From Wenyingzhuangia marina (GTDB lineage Bacteria > Bacteroidota > Bacteroidia > Flavobacteriales > Flavobacteriaceae), in NCBI RefSeq assembly GCF_900130035.1, contig NZ_FQXQ01000003.1:310001-374000 (forward strand): 64,000 nt of DNA, written 5' to 3'. The position numbers and the translations under genes were made by a program. The notes below the pieces were generated by a model. The model was not told the origin of the DNA. It saw nothing but the letters and a program-made list of their open reading frames with translations, and did not search any database. Positions 1 to 9,412 of the stretch are shown one piece after another; position 1 is the first letter of the stretch; every line of letters begins with the position of its first letter.

Positions 1-1017
1 GTTGTTTTGAGAATAGTACAATTGTTTCTGTTTTTTAATGGCACTTACTTGATTTTCAATAATAGCTTGTTGTTCATCAATTTTATCAAATTGATTTCGC
101 ATAATATCTACATTAAAACGATCAATAATTGTAGTACCAAGTACTTGTCTTTTAGCTACAGTTTCTTTATGGTGTATTTTAATAGCTGTTTCAATAGCCT
201 CTACTGCTCCGGTAGGATATAAAATAGTTGCACTAAACTTTCCATCAAGTATCATTTGAATTCCACCAACCGAACTATTTAGTCCATCTACACCAATAAA
301 TTTAAGTTGATTTTCTACTCCAGATTTTCTTGCAATTTCCCATGCTTTTCCTGCTAAGTCATCATTAAAAGCAAATAAATAATCAACCTTATTCTCTTTT
401 AATGAGTCTAGTGTACGTTTAAAGTCATCAACAGGAAGTCCTTTAAAACTTTTAATAATATGAACATTTGGAAGTTTGTCTAAAACTTCATGGAATCCTT
501 TGCTTCTTTCACGTGTAGGAGAAGAATTATCGTCTCCTTTTATTTCTAACACATTGATTTCTTTATTTGTTGAGGAAGCAATATATTGTGCAGCTTGTCT
601 CCCAACCTCAATGTTGTCAGCACCTATATAAGTAGTGTATTTGTTAGAGTTAATTTTTCTGTCTAGTAAAATAATAGGAATTCCATAACTATAAGCTTTT
701 TCAATAACAGGAACCAAGGCATCTGGATCTATTGGAGAAACAATAATAACATCAACCTTTTTATCAATAAATGTTTGAATGTTTTTAATTTGGTTTTCTA
801 CAACATCATCAGCTTTTAAAATAGTTAGCTCAACTTCTGAATGTAAAGAAGCCTGAATTTCCATAGAATAATTCATAGCAGTCCTCCATGGGTGTCCACC
901 TAATCCTTGTGAAAAACCAATTTTAATACTTGAATCTTCATTATTTATTGTTTGATTACATGCCCAAAAAAGGATTGAACTTGTTACAATAATTATTTTA
1001 AATATTTTAGAAGTCAT
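1..1017 (-). CDS. Hybrid two-component sensor, N-terminal sugar-binding part (partial)
   Basis: The reverse strand is open from an ATG at 1017 to the window edge (339 codons, no stop), so only the N-terminus is present. It starts with a hydrophobic leader (Cys at residue 20), followed by a ribose-binding-protein-like periplasmic domain (about residues 28-310) with segments such as IGFSQGLGGHPWRTAM, VDVIIVSPIDPDALVPVI and FIGVDGLNSSVGGIQ. It ends in a coiled-coil-like stretch (about 315-339). In Bacteroidota this arrangement is typical of hybrid two-component systems, where the sensor domain leads through a membrane helix to histidine kinase, receiver and AraC domains; those would lie left of the window. 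The gene is divergent from the glucan locus and may regulate it or a locus further left. A free-standing sugar-binding lipoprotein is the alternative, but the trailing coiled coil argues against it. Confidence 0.72.
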   Translation of the reverse strand, partial: MTSKIFKIIIVTSSILFWACNQTINNEDSSIKIGFSQGLGGHPWRTAMNYSMEIQASLHSEVELTILKADDVVENQIKNIQTFIDKKVDVIIVSPIDPDALVPVIEKAYSYGIPIILLDRKINSNKYTTYIGADNIEVGRQAAQYIASSTNKEINVLEIKGDDNSSPTRERSKGFHEVLDKLPNVHIIKSFKGLPVDDFKRTLDSLKENKVDYLFAFNDDLAGKAWEIARKSGVENQLKFIGVDGLNSSVGGIQMILDGKFSATILYPTGAVEAIETAIKIHHKETVAKRQVLGTTIIDRFNVDIMRNQFDKIDEQQAIIENQVSAIKKQKQLYYSQNN

Positions 1018-1402
1018 TGAGTTTATATTATATGATTTCAGAATAAATCTACCAAACATGAAAGAATTACAAAGTATAAAGAATTACAAAGTATATTAAA
1101 TACTTATAGATACAATTATACTTATAAAATATAAGTAAATACAAAAAATAATTCTAATTAATTTAAATAAAGCTTGGATTATGGAATCATATTAAATCGT
1201 AATAAATTCGATTGTAGTCATGTATATTAAATACACAAGAAATTGATAAACGTTACGGTTCTAGAGTTCGTTCTAGAATGAGACAATTATTTAATTTAGT
1301 TGCTTTTGATAAAAATTGTAGGCATAAAAGGAATTAATTATATAATTTTATTAAATTATTTTAATCTTTCTTTCTGAATATTTATTATAATTATCTCCAA
1401 TA
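1018..1402. promoter_or_regulatory. Divergent intergenic region with short repeats
   Basis: This 385-bp AT-rich gap separates two divergently transcribed regulators, so it must hold both promoters. It contains a perfect 17-bp tandem duplication (1061-1094), a 13-bp direct repeat gtatattaaatac at 1091-1103 and 1222-1234, and two TTCTAGA boxes at 1259-1265 and 1271-1277, 12 bp apart. The boxes could be operators, but that is inference. No ORF or RNA gene was seen. Confidence 0.45.
1061..1094. repeat. 17-bp perfect tandem repeat (x2)
   Basis: The unit aaagaattacaaagtat occurs at 1061-1077 and immediately again at 1078-1094. It lies about 45 bp upstream of the sensor start codon at 1017, where it could influence expression of that gene. 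Confidence 0.8.
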
Positions 1403-3106
1403 ATGTTTTTTATGAATAAAAATTACCTAATAAAAATTATTGAAATAAAATGCTTATTGATTGTAATTATCTTATTTCTTTTTCCCAACCCAATAGTAGC
1501 ACAAAGTAAGTTATTGAATAATTTAAGGCAAACAATTGACTCATCTAGTGTGTATGATAAAGAAAAATTACAAGAAATTAGTTTTTTGAAAAAAAAACTT
1601 AGAGAAGTTAATATGTCTAATTTTTCTCAGAGCTTTGATTTAAATCTTAAACTATTTGATCAGTATAAAGTTTTTAAAAGTGATTCTGCTTACTATTTCA
1701 GTGTTAAAATGAAAGAAATTGCAGAGCTTTCAAAAGATTCAGTACTTATATCTAAAAGTTTATTAAAACTTGCGGATATTTCTACTTCAGTTGGAATGTA
1801 TAAAGAAGCTATTGATTTTCTAGAATCTATTAAATTGAAGAATATTAGTAGAGAAGATAGGCCCTTTTATTATGGTGTTTTTGGTAGAAGCTACAGTGAT
1901 ATGGCTGAATATACAAGTATTCCCTATTATAAAAATAAATATCAAAACTTAGCAAAAGGATATAGAGAAAAAATATTAAATCTTACTACAGAAGGAAGTT
2001 TTTTTAATGTTTTTATGACTGGCTTTAATTTGTATAAATCCAACCAAATTAATAGCTCATTAGAAACTCTTATTCAACTTTTATCAAAAGATATTAGTAT
2101 TTATGAGAGAGCCTTAACACATTATATTTTAGGTGAAATATATAATAGTCAACATAATATTGAACAAGCTGAATATCATTATATAAAATCTGCAATATGC
2201 GATATAAAAACATCTACTAAAGAGTCGTTAGCTATTATTAGATTATCTGAATTGCTTTTTAAAAAGAAAGAAATAGAACTTGCTGGATTTTTAATTCAAA
2301 AAGCCTATGAAGATGCTCAGTTTTATGGTGCTCAACAAAGAAAATTACAAGTTGGGGCTATACTTCCATTAATTGAAGATGAAATCCTTAAAAATACAGA
2401 GAATGAACGTAAAAGACTTTATTGGCAATATATAATTGCAATATCTTTTTCAGTAATACTATTAATTTTTATATTAATATTTTATGTTCAATTTAAAAGA
2501 ATTAGGAAAGCTAAAAAGGATATATCTGTTGCTCATAAAAGATTGAAAAACAATAATTTAGAGCTTGTAAAAGTAAATAATGAAGTAAAAGAAAGGAATG
2601 TTATAATTGAAAAAGTAAATACAAAGCTTTTTGAATCTAACAAAATTAAAGAAGAGTATTTAGGTTTTTTCTTTACAGAATACGATGATATTTTTGAAAA
2701 ATTTAATGATATAATTTCTAATATTAATAAAGGTTTAGAAGAAGAAGATTTAGTTAAAATTAAATTTCATACTTTAAAATATGACAAAAAGAAAGAAAAG
2801 GAAAAATTATTACACAATTTTGATACTGCTTTTATCAATCTCTTTCCAAATTTCATAAATGAGTTTAATGAATTGTTAAAAGATGAACATAAGATCAAAT
2901 TAAAAAAGAATCAAATTTTAAATAAAGAATTGAGAATTTTTGCTTTGATAAGGTTAGGTATAAAGCATAATGAAAAAATAGCTCAGATTTTAGGGTATTC
3001 CGTTAATTCAATTTATGCATTTAAGTCTAAAGTCAGAAATAACTCTATGGTTGAAAATGAAAATTTTGATAAACTAATTATTGACAATACAACAATAAAG
3101 TCGTGA
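1403..3106 (+). CDS. Membrane-anchored TPR regulator with C-terminal HTH (DUF6377-like)
   Basis: This 567-aa protein has an N-terminal signal/anchor (about 10-33), an alpha-helical TPR-like region (about 50-325), one transmembrane helix (about 340-365), a coiled coil (about 370-420) and a cytoplasmic C-terminal domain ending in a LuxR-like helix-turn-helix (IAQILGYSVNSIYAFKSKVR). This is the layout of Bacteroidota regulators carrying DUF6377, which often sit next to susC genes. It probably senses a signal in the periplasm and controls the adjacent susC operon; that role is inferred from position. A second ATG nine bases downstream (1412) is an alternative start. A strong terminator follows, so it is transcribed separately from susC. 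Confidence 0.75.
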   Translation: MFFMNKNYLIKIIEIKCLLIVIILFLFPNPIVAQSKLLNNLRQTIDSSSVYDKEKLQEISFLKKKLREVNMSNFSQSFDLNLKLFDQYKVFKSDSAYYFSVKMKEIAELSKDSVLISKSLLKLADISTSVGMYKEAIDFLESIKLKNISREDRPFYYGVFGRSYSDMAEYTSIPYYKNKYQNLAKGYREKILNLTTEGSFFNVFMTGFNLYKSNQINSSLETLIQLLSKDISIYERALTHYILGEIYNSQHNIEQAEYHYIKSAICDIKTSTKESLAIIRLSELLFKKKEIELAGFLIQKAYEDAQFYGAQQRKLQVGAILPLIEDEILKNTENERKRLYWQYIIAISFSVILLIFILIFYVQFKRIRKAKKDISVAHKRLKNNNLELVKVNNEVKERNVIIEKVNTKLFESNKIKEEYLGFFFTEYDDIFEKFNDIISNINKGLEEEDLVKIKFHTLKYDKKKEKEKLLHNFDTAFINLFPNFINEFNELLKDEHKIKLKKNQILNKELRIFALIRLGIKHNEKIAQILGYSVNSIYAFKSKVRNNSMVENENFDKLIIDNTTIKS

Positions 3107-3188
3107 TATTTTTGTGTTTAATATAATTTAAAGATGATTTTTTAAGGTTTTTAGTATTAAAATTCTATATATTATTTTAAATAGACTA

Positions 3189-3229
3189 AATCACAATCTC
3201 TTGTTTTTAAAGAGGTTGTGATTTTTTTT
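3189..3229 (+). terminator. Rho-independent terminator after the DUF6377 regulator
   Basis: A 14-bp stem (3189-3202 with 3210-3223, one G-U pair) is followed by a run of eight T. It lies 80 bp after the regulator stop codon and about 140 bp before susC. Confidence 0.85.
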
Positions 3230-3371
3230 GTCTCTTTTTGTCTTGAAAAAATCTATACTGAATTTCAACTTTATTTTTTCAATATCAATTTTTTGTTCCT
3301 TTGGATTAGAGTCATAACTTCTTTCTGAAAAGTATGATTTTAAACTTATAACTAACTTAAATAAATACAAA

Positions 3372-6300
3372 ATGATTAAAAAACACACATCTTATAAGTG
3401 GTTCCTTTTATGGAGTTTTTTGTTATTAATTTCCAATTTATCGTTTTCTCAAGATAGTGATGTAAAAGTTTCTGGAAAACTAACAGATGAATTTAATATA
3501 CCTTTAGTGGGGGCTAAAGTTGTTGAAATAGGAACAAGTAATGGGGCCACATCAGACTTTGATGGTAATTTTCAAATAAATACTAAAAATAAAAGTTCCA
3601 AATTAGAAATTAGTTATCTAGGATATATAACTCAGATTATTAATGTGAGTTCAGATTTTATTAGTGTAAAAATGTCGTTAGATGTAGCAGCTCTAGATGA
3701 AGTCGTTATCATAGGTTATGGTCAATCAAAACAGAGTGATTTAACGGGATCTGTTTCTTCTGTTGATATGGAAGATGTTCAAGCACAACCAGCATCAAAT
3801 ATCGGAGATGCAATACAAGGTAGAGCTGCTGGGGTTAGCGTAATCACATCTGGTCAACCAGGCTCTAACCCTACATTTAGAATAAGGGGGACAGGAACAA
3901 TAGGTAATAATGATCCATTAATAGTAGTTGATGGAATGCCTTTAAATGGTGGTTTAAATCAAGTTAATATGAAGGATGTAAAATCACTTCAAGTATTAAA
4001 AGATGCATCTGCTACAGCAATTTATGGTTCAAGAGGGTCTAACGGGGTAATTATTATTACTACTAAAAGAGGAAAAAAAGGGGTGTCTAATTTAGATATT
4101 GATACTTTCACAAGCCTACAGTTTGCAACAAATACATTAGATGTTTTAAATGCTAGTCAATTTGCTGCACTAAGTAATGAAATGTTAGTGAATGGGGGTT
4201 TTGTACCTAATCCAAATTTCACAAATCCAAATTTATTAGGTACAGGAACAAATTGGTTAGATGCTTTTTTAAGAAATGGCATGCAAAAAAACATTACCCT
4301 GTCATATTCACAAGGAACAGAAAAGACTAATCTTTATACTTCGTTTAATGTGTTTGATCAAGAAGGAATTTATATCAACTCAAAATACACAAGATATATA
4401 GCACAGTTTAATAGTGATACAAATATCAATGACAACTTAAAATTTGGTAATAGTTTTAAAGTAAATTATGACGTAAAATCCAATGGAGATAATAGTATTC
4501 AAAATGCGATTTTATCTTTACCAACTCAACCTATTTATGATGTAGATGGAAATTATACAGGACCTGTAGGGCAAGCTTTATATTCAGGAGATATTGATAA
4601 CCCTATAGGAAAATCTAACATTGTTGAAAGTATAACCAAAGGATACAATCTTCAAGGGAATGTTTATGGTGAATTAACAGTTTTAGATAATTTTAAATTT
4701 AAGACAATATTTGGTGTTGAAGCTAACTTTTGGGATACTAGAACTTGGGCACCTTCATACAGTTGGGGCTCTAAAATTTCTCCAAACGCATTTTTGTCTG
4801 AAGGTTCAAACAAAAGCTTAACCATGTTATGGGATAATACATTAACTTATAATAAGGAATTTGACAATGGTTCATCTATTACAGGAATTATAGGTACTAG
4901 TGCACAAGAAAACACTTTTAAATATATAAGTGGGTCTATACAAGGATTTATCAGTGAACAAGCACAAACAATTAATAATGGGTTGATACAACCAACTATT
5001 AATGGAAGTGGTTCAGAATGGTCTATCTTTTCATATTTTGCTAGGGCTCAATATGATTTTGAAAATAAATACTATATTACTGCGACCGTTCGTAGAGATG
5101 GTTCTTCAAGATTTGGAAAAGGAAATAAGTATGGAACTTTTCCTTCAGCTTCTTTAGCTTGGAGATTGTCAAAAGAGGAATTTCTTAAAAACTATAATTC
5201 AATAAATGAGTTAAAATTAAGAGTTGGTTATGGTGTAACAGGTAACCAAAATATAGGGAACTATTCTTTTGCATCTTCATACAATACAAACCTTTACAAT
5301 TTTAACAACTCGTTTGTTACGGCTGCTGTACCAACAGTGCTTCCTAATACAAATGTGCAATGGGAATCTCAAAAACAATTTAATGTTGGAGTTGATGCTA
5401 CATTATTTGATAGATTTTTGGATTTAACAATAGATGGTTATGTTAAAAATACAGAAGATATGTTAGTTCCTCAATCCGTACCTGTAACATCAGGTTACTC
5501 AGATGTTTTTGTACCATATATCAATGCTGGGAAAATTCAGAATAAAGGAGTTGAAGTTGTTTTAACAACTCATAACATTGAGAGAGATAAATTCAACTGG
5601 TCAACAGATATCGTTTTTGCATATAATAAAAATAAAGTTATTTCAATTAATAGTGATACACCTCTAACAACTGGAAGTGTAGGATTAAATTATAGTTTGG
5701 CTAGAATTCAACCTAATTATCCTATAAACGTGTTTTATGGTTTTGTTCAAGATGGTGTTTTTCAAACTCAAACAGAAGTTGATAATGCTGCAATTCAAAT
5801 AGCAGGAACAAATCCTCAAACAAGTACAGCTCCTGGTGATATTAGGTTTAAGGATTTGAATAATGATGGTATCATAAATGATGATGATCGTACTTTTATT
5901 GGAAATCCAAATCCAGCTTTTACTTATTCTGTAAACAACACATTTAATTTAGGGAACTTTGATTTAAGTGTTTTTATTCAAGGGATTCAAGGAAATGATA
6001 TTTTCAATGCAAATAGATTGTATACCGAAAATATGTCCGTTACAACTAACCAATCTACAGCAGTATTAAATAGATGGACTGGAGCAGGTACAAGTAATTC
6101 CGTTCCTAGGGCAATTTTTGGAGATCCTAATAATAATAATAGACCTTCTAGTCGATATATTGAAGATGGGTCATATATAAGATTAAAAAACATAAACCTA
6201 GCATATAATATACCTTCTGAAATTCTAAATAAATCATTTTTCAATTCAATAAAAATATATGCTTCTGCACAGAATTTAATAACAGTAACAAATTATTCAG

Positions 6301-6392
6301 GCTTTGATCCAGAAGTTGGAACAAACGGAATAGATAATAATACATTTCCAATTACTAAATCCTTTACGTTAGGAGCAACTTTTGGATTCTAA
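3372..6392 (+). CDS. SusC/RagA-family TonB-dependent glycan transporter
   Basis: This 1006-aa outer-membrane transporter has a signal peptide (about 1-27), a carboxypeptidase-regulatory-like domain (about 31-110), a plug domain starting near VVIIGYGQSKQSDLTGSVSS with the typical IRGTGTIGNNDPLIVVDGMP and DASATAIYGSRGSNGVI motifs (about 110-235), and a TonB-type beta-barrel to the C-terminal Phe. Length and motifs fit the SusC family. It imports oligosaccharides into the periplasm by TonB-driven transport, with the SusD partner encoded 14 bp downstream as lid. The neighbouring GH66, GH31 and GH97 genes suggest alpha-1,6-linked gluco-oligosaccharides as substrate (inference). Confidence 0.96.
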   Translation: MIKKHTSYKWFLLWSFLLLISNLSFSQDSDVKVSGKLTDEFNIPLVGAKVVEIGTSNGATSDFDGNFQINTKNKSSKLEISYLGYITQIINVSSDFISVKMSLDVAALDEVVIIGYGQSKQSDLTGSVSSVDMEDVQAQPASNIGDAIQGRAAGVSVITSGQPGSNPTFRIRGTGTIGNNDPLIVVDGMPLNGGLNQVNMKDVKSLQVLKDASATAIYGSRGSNGVIIITTKRGKKGVSNLDIDTFTSLQFATNTLDVLNASQFAALSNEMLVNGGFVPNPNFTNPNLLGTGTNWLDAFLRNGMQKNITLSYSQGTEKTNLYTSFNVFDQEGIYINSKYTRYIAQFNSDTNINDNLKFGNSFKVNYDVKSNGDNSIQNAILSLPTQPIYDVDGNYTGPVGQALYSGDIDNPIGKSNIVESITKGYNLQGNVYGELTVLDNFKFKTIFGVEANFWDTRTWAPSYSWGSKISPNAFLSEGSNKSLTMLWDNTLTYNKEFDNGSSITGIIGTSAQENTFKYISGSIQGFISEQAQTINNGLIQPTINGSGSEWSIFSYFARAQYDFENKYYITATVRRDGSSRFGKGNKYGTFPSASLAWRLSKEEFLKNYNSINELKLRVGYGVTGNQNIGNYSFASSYNTNLYNFNNSFVTAAVPTVLPNTNVQWESQKQFNVGVDATLFDRFLDLTIDGYVKNTEDMLVPQSVPVTSGYSDVFVPYINAGKIQNKGVEVVLTTHNIERDKFNWSTDIVFAYNKNKVISINSDTPLTTGSVGLNYSLARIQPNYPINVFYGFVQDGVFQTQTEVDNAAIQIAGTNPQTSTAPGDIRFKDLNNDGIINDDDRTFIGNPNPAFTYSVNNTFNLGNFDLSVFIQGIQGNDIFNANRLYTENMSVTTNQSTAVLNRWTGAGTSNSVPRAIFGDPNNNNRPSSRYIEDGSYIRLKNINLAYNIPSEILNKSFFNSIKIYASAQNLITVTNYSGFDPEVGTNGIDNNTFPITKSFTLGATFGF

Positions 6393-6406
6393 AATAAACT
6401 ACTATT

Positions 6407-7891
6407 ATGAAAAAACAATTTAAATATATTACAGCAATTCTTGGTTTGTTATTCACTATAGGGTGTAGTGAAGATTTTTTAACTAAACAACCATTAGACA
6501 CAATTAATTCATCTAATTATCCAAAAACAGCTGATGAATTAGTAACTGTTGTAAATGGTGCATATCAACCTTTACAATGGCCCAAGCTTTATAATTTAAG
6601 AATGTGGACAACTGATATCATGGCGGGTAATAGTATTGTTGGTGCCGGTGGTGGTACCGATGGTATTGAAACACAAAACATGTCTAATTTTGTTACACAA
6701 CCCAATAACGCGGGGGTGTTAGATTTATGGAGAGGACCTTGGCCAGGGATTTTGATGACAAATATTGTTCTAGAAACCGCTCCAAATTTAGAGATTGATG
6801 AAAATATTAAGAATCGTTCTATGGGAGAGGCTTACTTTTTAAGAGCCCATTATTATTTTCTTTTAGCTCGTTTCTTTGGAGATGTACCGTTAATTACAGA
6901 GCCATTAAGTTCAGACGATGAATTATTTTTACCCAGAGATCCTGTTAATGAAATATATGATTTAATTCTAAGCGATTTAACAAATGCAGTACAATTACTA
7001 CCTGCTAAATCATCTTATTCTCAAGAAAATATAGGTAGAGCATCTAAAGGAGCTGCTTATGGATTACTGACAAAATTTCATCTTACTTTAGGGAATTATC
7101 AAGAGGCGATAGACATGGCAACTGAATTAGAAACTTTAGGTTATGATTTAAATCCAAATTACCAAGATAATTTTAATCCCGACAATGAAAATTCTCAAGA
7201 ATCAATTTTTGAAGTGCAATATGCTTCTAATGGCGGTTATGATTTCTGGGGGAATGAAAATCAAGCATCTTGGGCAAGTCCATTTATGGGGCCAAGAGGT
7301 GCAAACTTTGTTGGTGGTGGTTTTGGTTGGAATCAACCAACCCAAGAGTTTGTTGATCAATATGAAGTAGGAGACTTACGTAAAGACGTTACTGTGTTTT
7401 ATGATGGTTGTCCTGATTATGATGGGAAACAATATCAATCTTCATATTCATATACTGGGTATAATGTTAGAAAGTTTCTAGTACCTATTAGCTTGGTTCC
7501 TGCTTATGACAATAGTCCATTAAATTTTCCAATACTAAGATATGCAGATGTTTTATTAATGAGGGCTGAAGCATTAAACGAATTAGATGATACTTCTAGT
7601 GCTGAAATTTATTTAAACAAAGTTAGAAATAGAGCAGGACTTCCTGATATCCAAACAGGATTAAGTAAAGTTGATTTTAGAGATGCTGTTTTAAAGGAAA
7701 GAAGAATTGAGCTAGCATTTGAGGGGCAAAGATGGTTTGACTTAATAAGAGTGAATAATGGACAATATGGTTTAGACTTTTTACAATCAATAGGAAAGAC
7801 CAACGCAAGTACAAAACACCTATTGTTTCCAGTTCCTCAAATTGAAATTGATAGAAATCCAAAATTGAAACCAAACAACTTTGGTTATTAA
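6407..7891 (+). CDS. SusD/RagB-family glycan-binding lipoprotein
   Basis: This 494-aa surface lipoprotein has lipidation Cys20 (LLFTIGCSEDFL). The SusD fold is indicated by the N-terminal DFLTKQPLDTI segment, the TPR-bearing helical region around EAYFLRAHYYFLLARFFGD, and the C-terminal RYADVLLMRAEALNEL, LKERRIELAFEGQRWFDLIR and LFPVPQIEIDRNP segments that mark the family. It forms the hinged lid of the SusC transporter encoded just upstream, and is co-transcribed with it. Confidence 0.96.
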   Translation: MKKQFKYITAILGLLFTIGCSEDFLTKQPLDTINSSNYPKTADELVTVVNGAYQPLQWPKLYNLRMWTTDIMAGNSIVGAGGGTDGIETQNMSNFVTQPNNAGVLDLWRGPWPGILMTNIVLETAPNLEIDENIKNRSMGEAYFLRAHYYFLLARFFGDVPLITEPLSSDDELFLPRDPVNEIYDLILSDLTNAVQLLPAKSSYSQENIGRASKGAAYGLLTKFHLTLGNYQEAIDMATELETLGYDLNPNYQDNFNPDNENSQESIFEVQYASNGGYDFWGNENQASWASPFMGPRGANFVGGGFGWNQPTQEFVDQYEVGDLRKDVTVFYDGCPDYDGKQYQSSYSYTGYNVRKFLVPISLVPAYDNSPLNFPILRYADVLLMRAEALNELDDTSSAEIYLNKVRNRAGLPDIQTGLSKVDFRDAVLKERRIELAFEGQRWFDLIRVNNGQYGLDFLQSIGKTNASTKHLLFPVPQIEIDRNPKLKPNNFGY

Positions 7892-7903
7892 AAATATGAT
7901 ATT

Positions 7904-9400
7904 ATGAAATCAAATAAACTATATAAAATATTAGGAATTATATTAGTGATAATTTCGTTTTTTTCGTGTGAAAATGTATTAAAAGATGACTCTTTTATTA
8001 CAGATAATGAATTAGAAATAACTATTTCTAATGATGAAATAGTGTTAAACGAATTGTATTTTAACAACACTGTAAATTTTAATTGGACAACAGGCTCTAA
8101 TCAAAATACTGGTTCGGCAATAAAATATACCTTGAAAATAGATGTAGCTCAAGGTGATTTTTCCAACCCCATAACTACTCTTTTAGACCAAGTTAAAAAT
8201 ACTTTCTCATATAGTATAACCTTTGGAGATTTAAACAATTTATTATTAACAAATGGCTTAGATATTAATCAGGCTTATGATTTAAAAGCACAAATAATAG
8301 CTACTGTTTCTAATGAATTGGTAAAAGAACAAGTTAGTACAGTCTCCTTTATTGCAACAACTTTTAAACCAGTTAGCAATCAATTATTTATTGTTGGAGA
8401 TGCAACTCCTAATGGTTGGGATATAGAAAACGCTATAGAATTAAATTCATCAACCAATAAAAGAGGGGTTTATATCTATAGAGGTAAATTGTCAACGGGT
8501 AAATTTAAGTTTCCTGTCTCTAACGATGGCTGTTTTTGTCAAGACTTTTATACTCAAGACCCTAATGACAGTACAAAAATAGTATATAATCAGTCAGGAA
8601 GTGGAGATGATTTACAATGGGCTATTGATACAGACTTAGAGGAAGATAAGGAATACTTAATTACCGTTGATTTATTAAACTTAACAATTAATATTCAAAT
8701 AGTAAATGCAATTGCAAGTACGCCTCCTTTTTCTTCTTTATGGATCGTTGGGGATGCCTCAGAAAGTGGATGGGATGTTAATAACCCAGCTGCTTTTACC
8801 CAAAACAGCAATAATCCTTTTGAGTTTTATTATGAGGGGCATTTAAACCCAGGAAATTTTAAAATCTTAGCTGGTTCAACAGGTGATTTTTGTGGAGATT
8901 GGTACAGACCAAGCATAGATAATCAATTATTAGAAGAGGGTGTAGTCATACAAAATTCAGGTTGTGATGTTGATGATAACAAATGGTTAGTATCTGAAGC
9001 TACAAAAGGACGTTACAAAATAACTATTGATACTCAGAATAATACAATATCATTTAACCTAATAAACTTATATATAATTGGTGATGGTGGACCTAATGGA
9101 TGGAATATTAACACACCAACACCTATGGATTACATTAATAGAGAATATGTGTTTATTGGTGAATTAGGGGCTGATAATGCCACAGGGGAATTTAAAATTT
9201 CAAAATTTAAAGGTGATTGGTGTGATGGTGATTGGATCAATCCAGAGAATCCTTCTCAGTCAATAGTTAATACTAGTTTCATTACTACAATTAGTTGTGA
9301 TGGTCCTGATAACAAATGGAAATTGATTGATGGTCAGGCAGGTACTTATGAAGTTAGAATAAATCTTGATACTGAAATGATGTCATTTACTAAACAATAA
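7904..9400 (+). CDS. SusE/SusF-like surface glycan-binding lipoprotein, three binding modules
   Basis: This 498-aa lipoprotein (Cys22, ISFFSCEN) has a SusE-type N-terminal domain (about 25-150) and three tandem SusF-like carbohydrate-binding modules. Each module opens with a variant of IVGDATPNGWD (near residues 162, 280 and 389). The modules share Trp-rich and Cys-containing stretches (for example GDWCDGDWINPEN) suited to glycan stacking. It lies 12 bp after susD and probably holds alpha-glucan on the cell surface for the GH66 enzyme and SusCD. It is enzymatically inactive by family expectation. The last module most resembles the first module of the protein at 11187-12158. Confidence 0.88.
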   Translation: MKSNKLYKILGIILVIISFFSCENVLKDDSFITDNELEITISNDEIVLNELYFNNTVNFNWTTGSNQNTGSAIKYTLKIDVAQGDFSNPITTLLDQVKNTFSYSITFGDLNNLLLTNGLDINQAYDLKAQIIATVSNELVKEQVSTVSFIATTFKPVSNQLFIVGDATPNGWDIENAIELNSSTNKRGVYIYRGKLSTGKFKFPVSNDGCFCQDFYTQDPNDSTKIVYNQSGSGDDLQWAIDTDLEEDKEYLITVDLLNLTINIQIVNAIASTPPFSSLWIVGDASESGWDVNNPAAFTQNSNNPFEFYYEGHLNPGNFKILAGSTGDFCGDWYRPSIDNQLLEEGVVIQNSGCDVDDNKWLVSEATKGRYKITIDTQNNTISFNLINLYIIGDGGPNGWNINTPTPMDYINREYVFIGELGADNATGEFKISKFKGDWCDGDWINPENPSQSIVNTSFITTISCDGPDNKWKLIDGQAGTYEVRINLDTEMMSFTKQ

Positions 9401-9412
9401 AATCAAGCAAAA

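Noticed and set aside
7-222. Plus-strand ORF at the left edge
   Set aside because: It lies opposite the strongly supported sensor gene on the minus strand and has a low-complexity composition; it is a shadow.
3191-3388. Minus-strand 65-aa ORF before susC
   Set aside because: It overlaps a clear terminator and the susC start region and has low complexity; no protein features.
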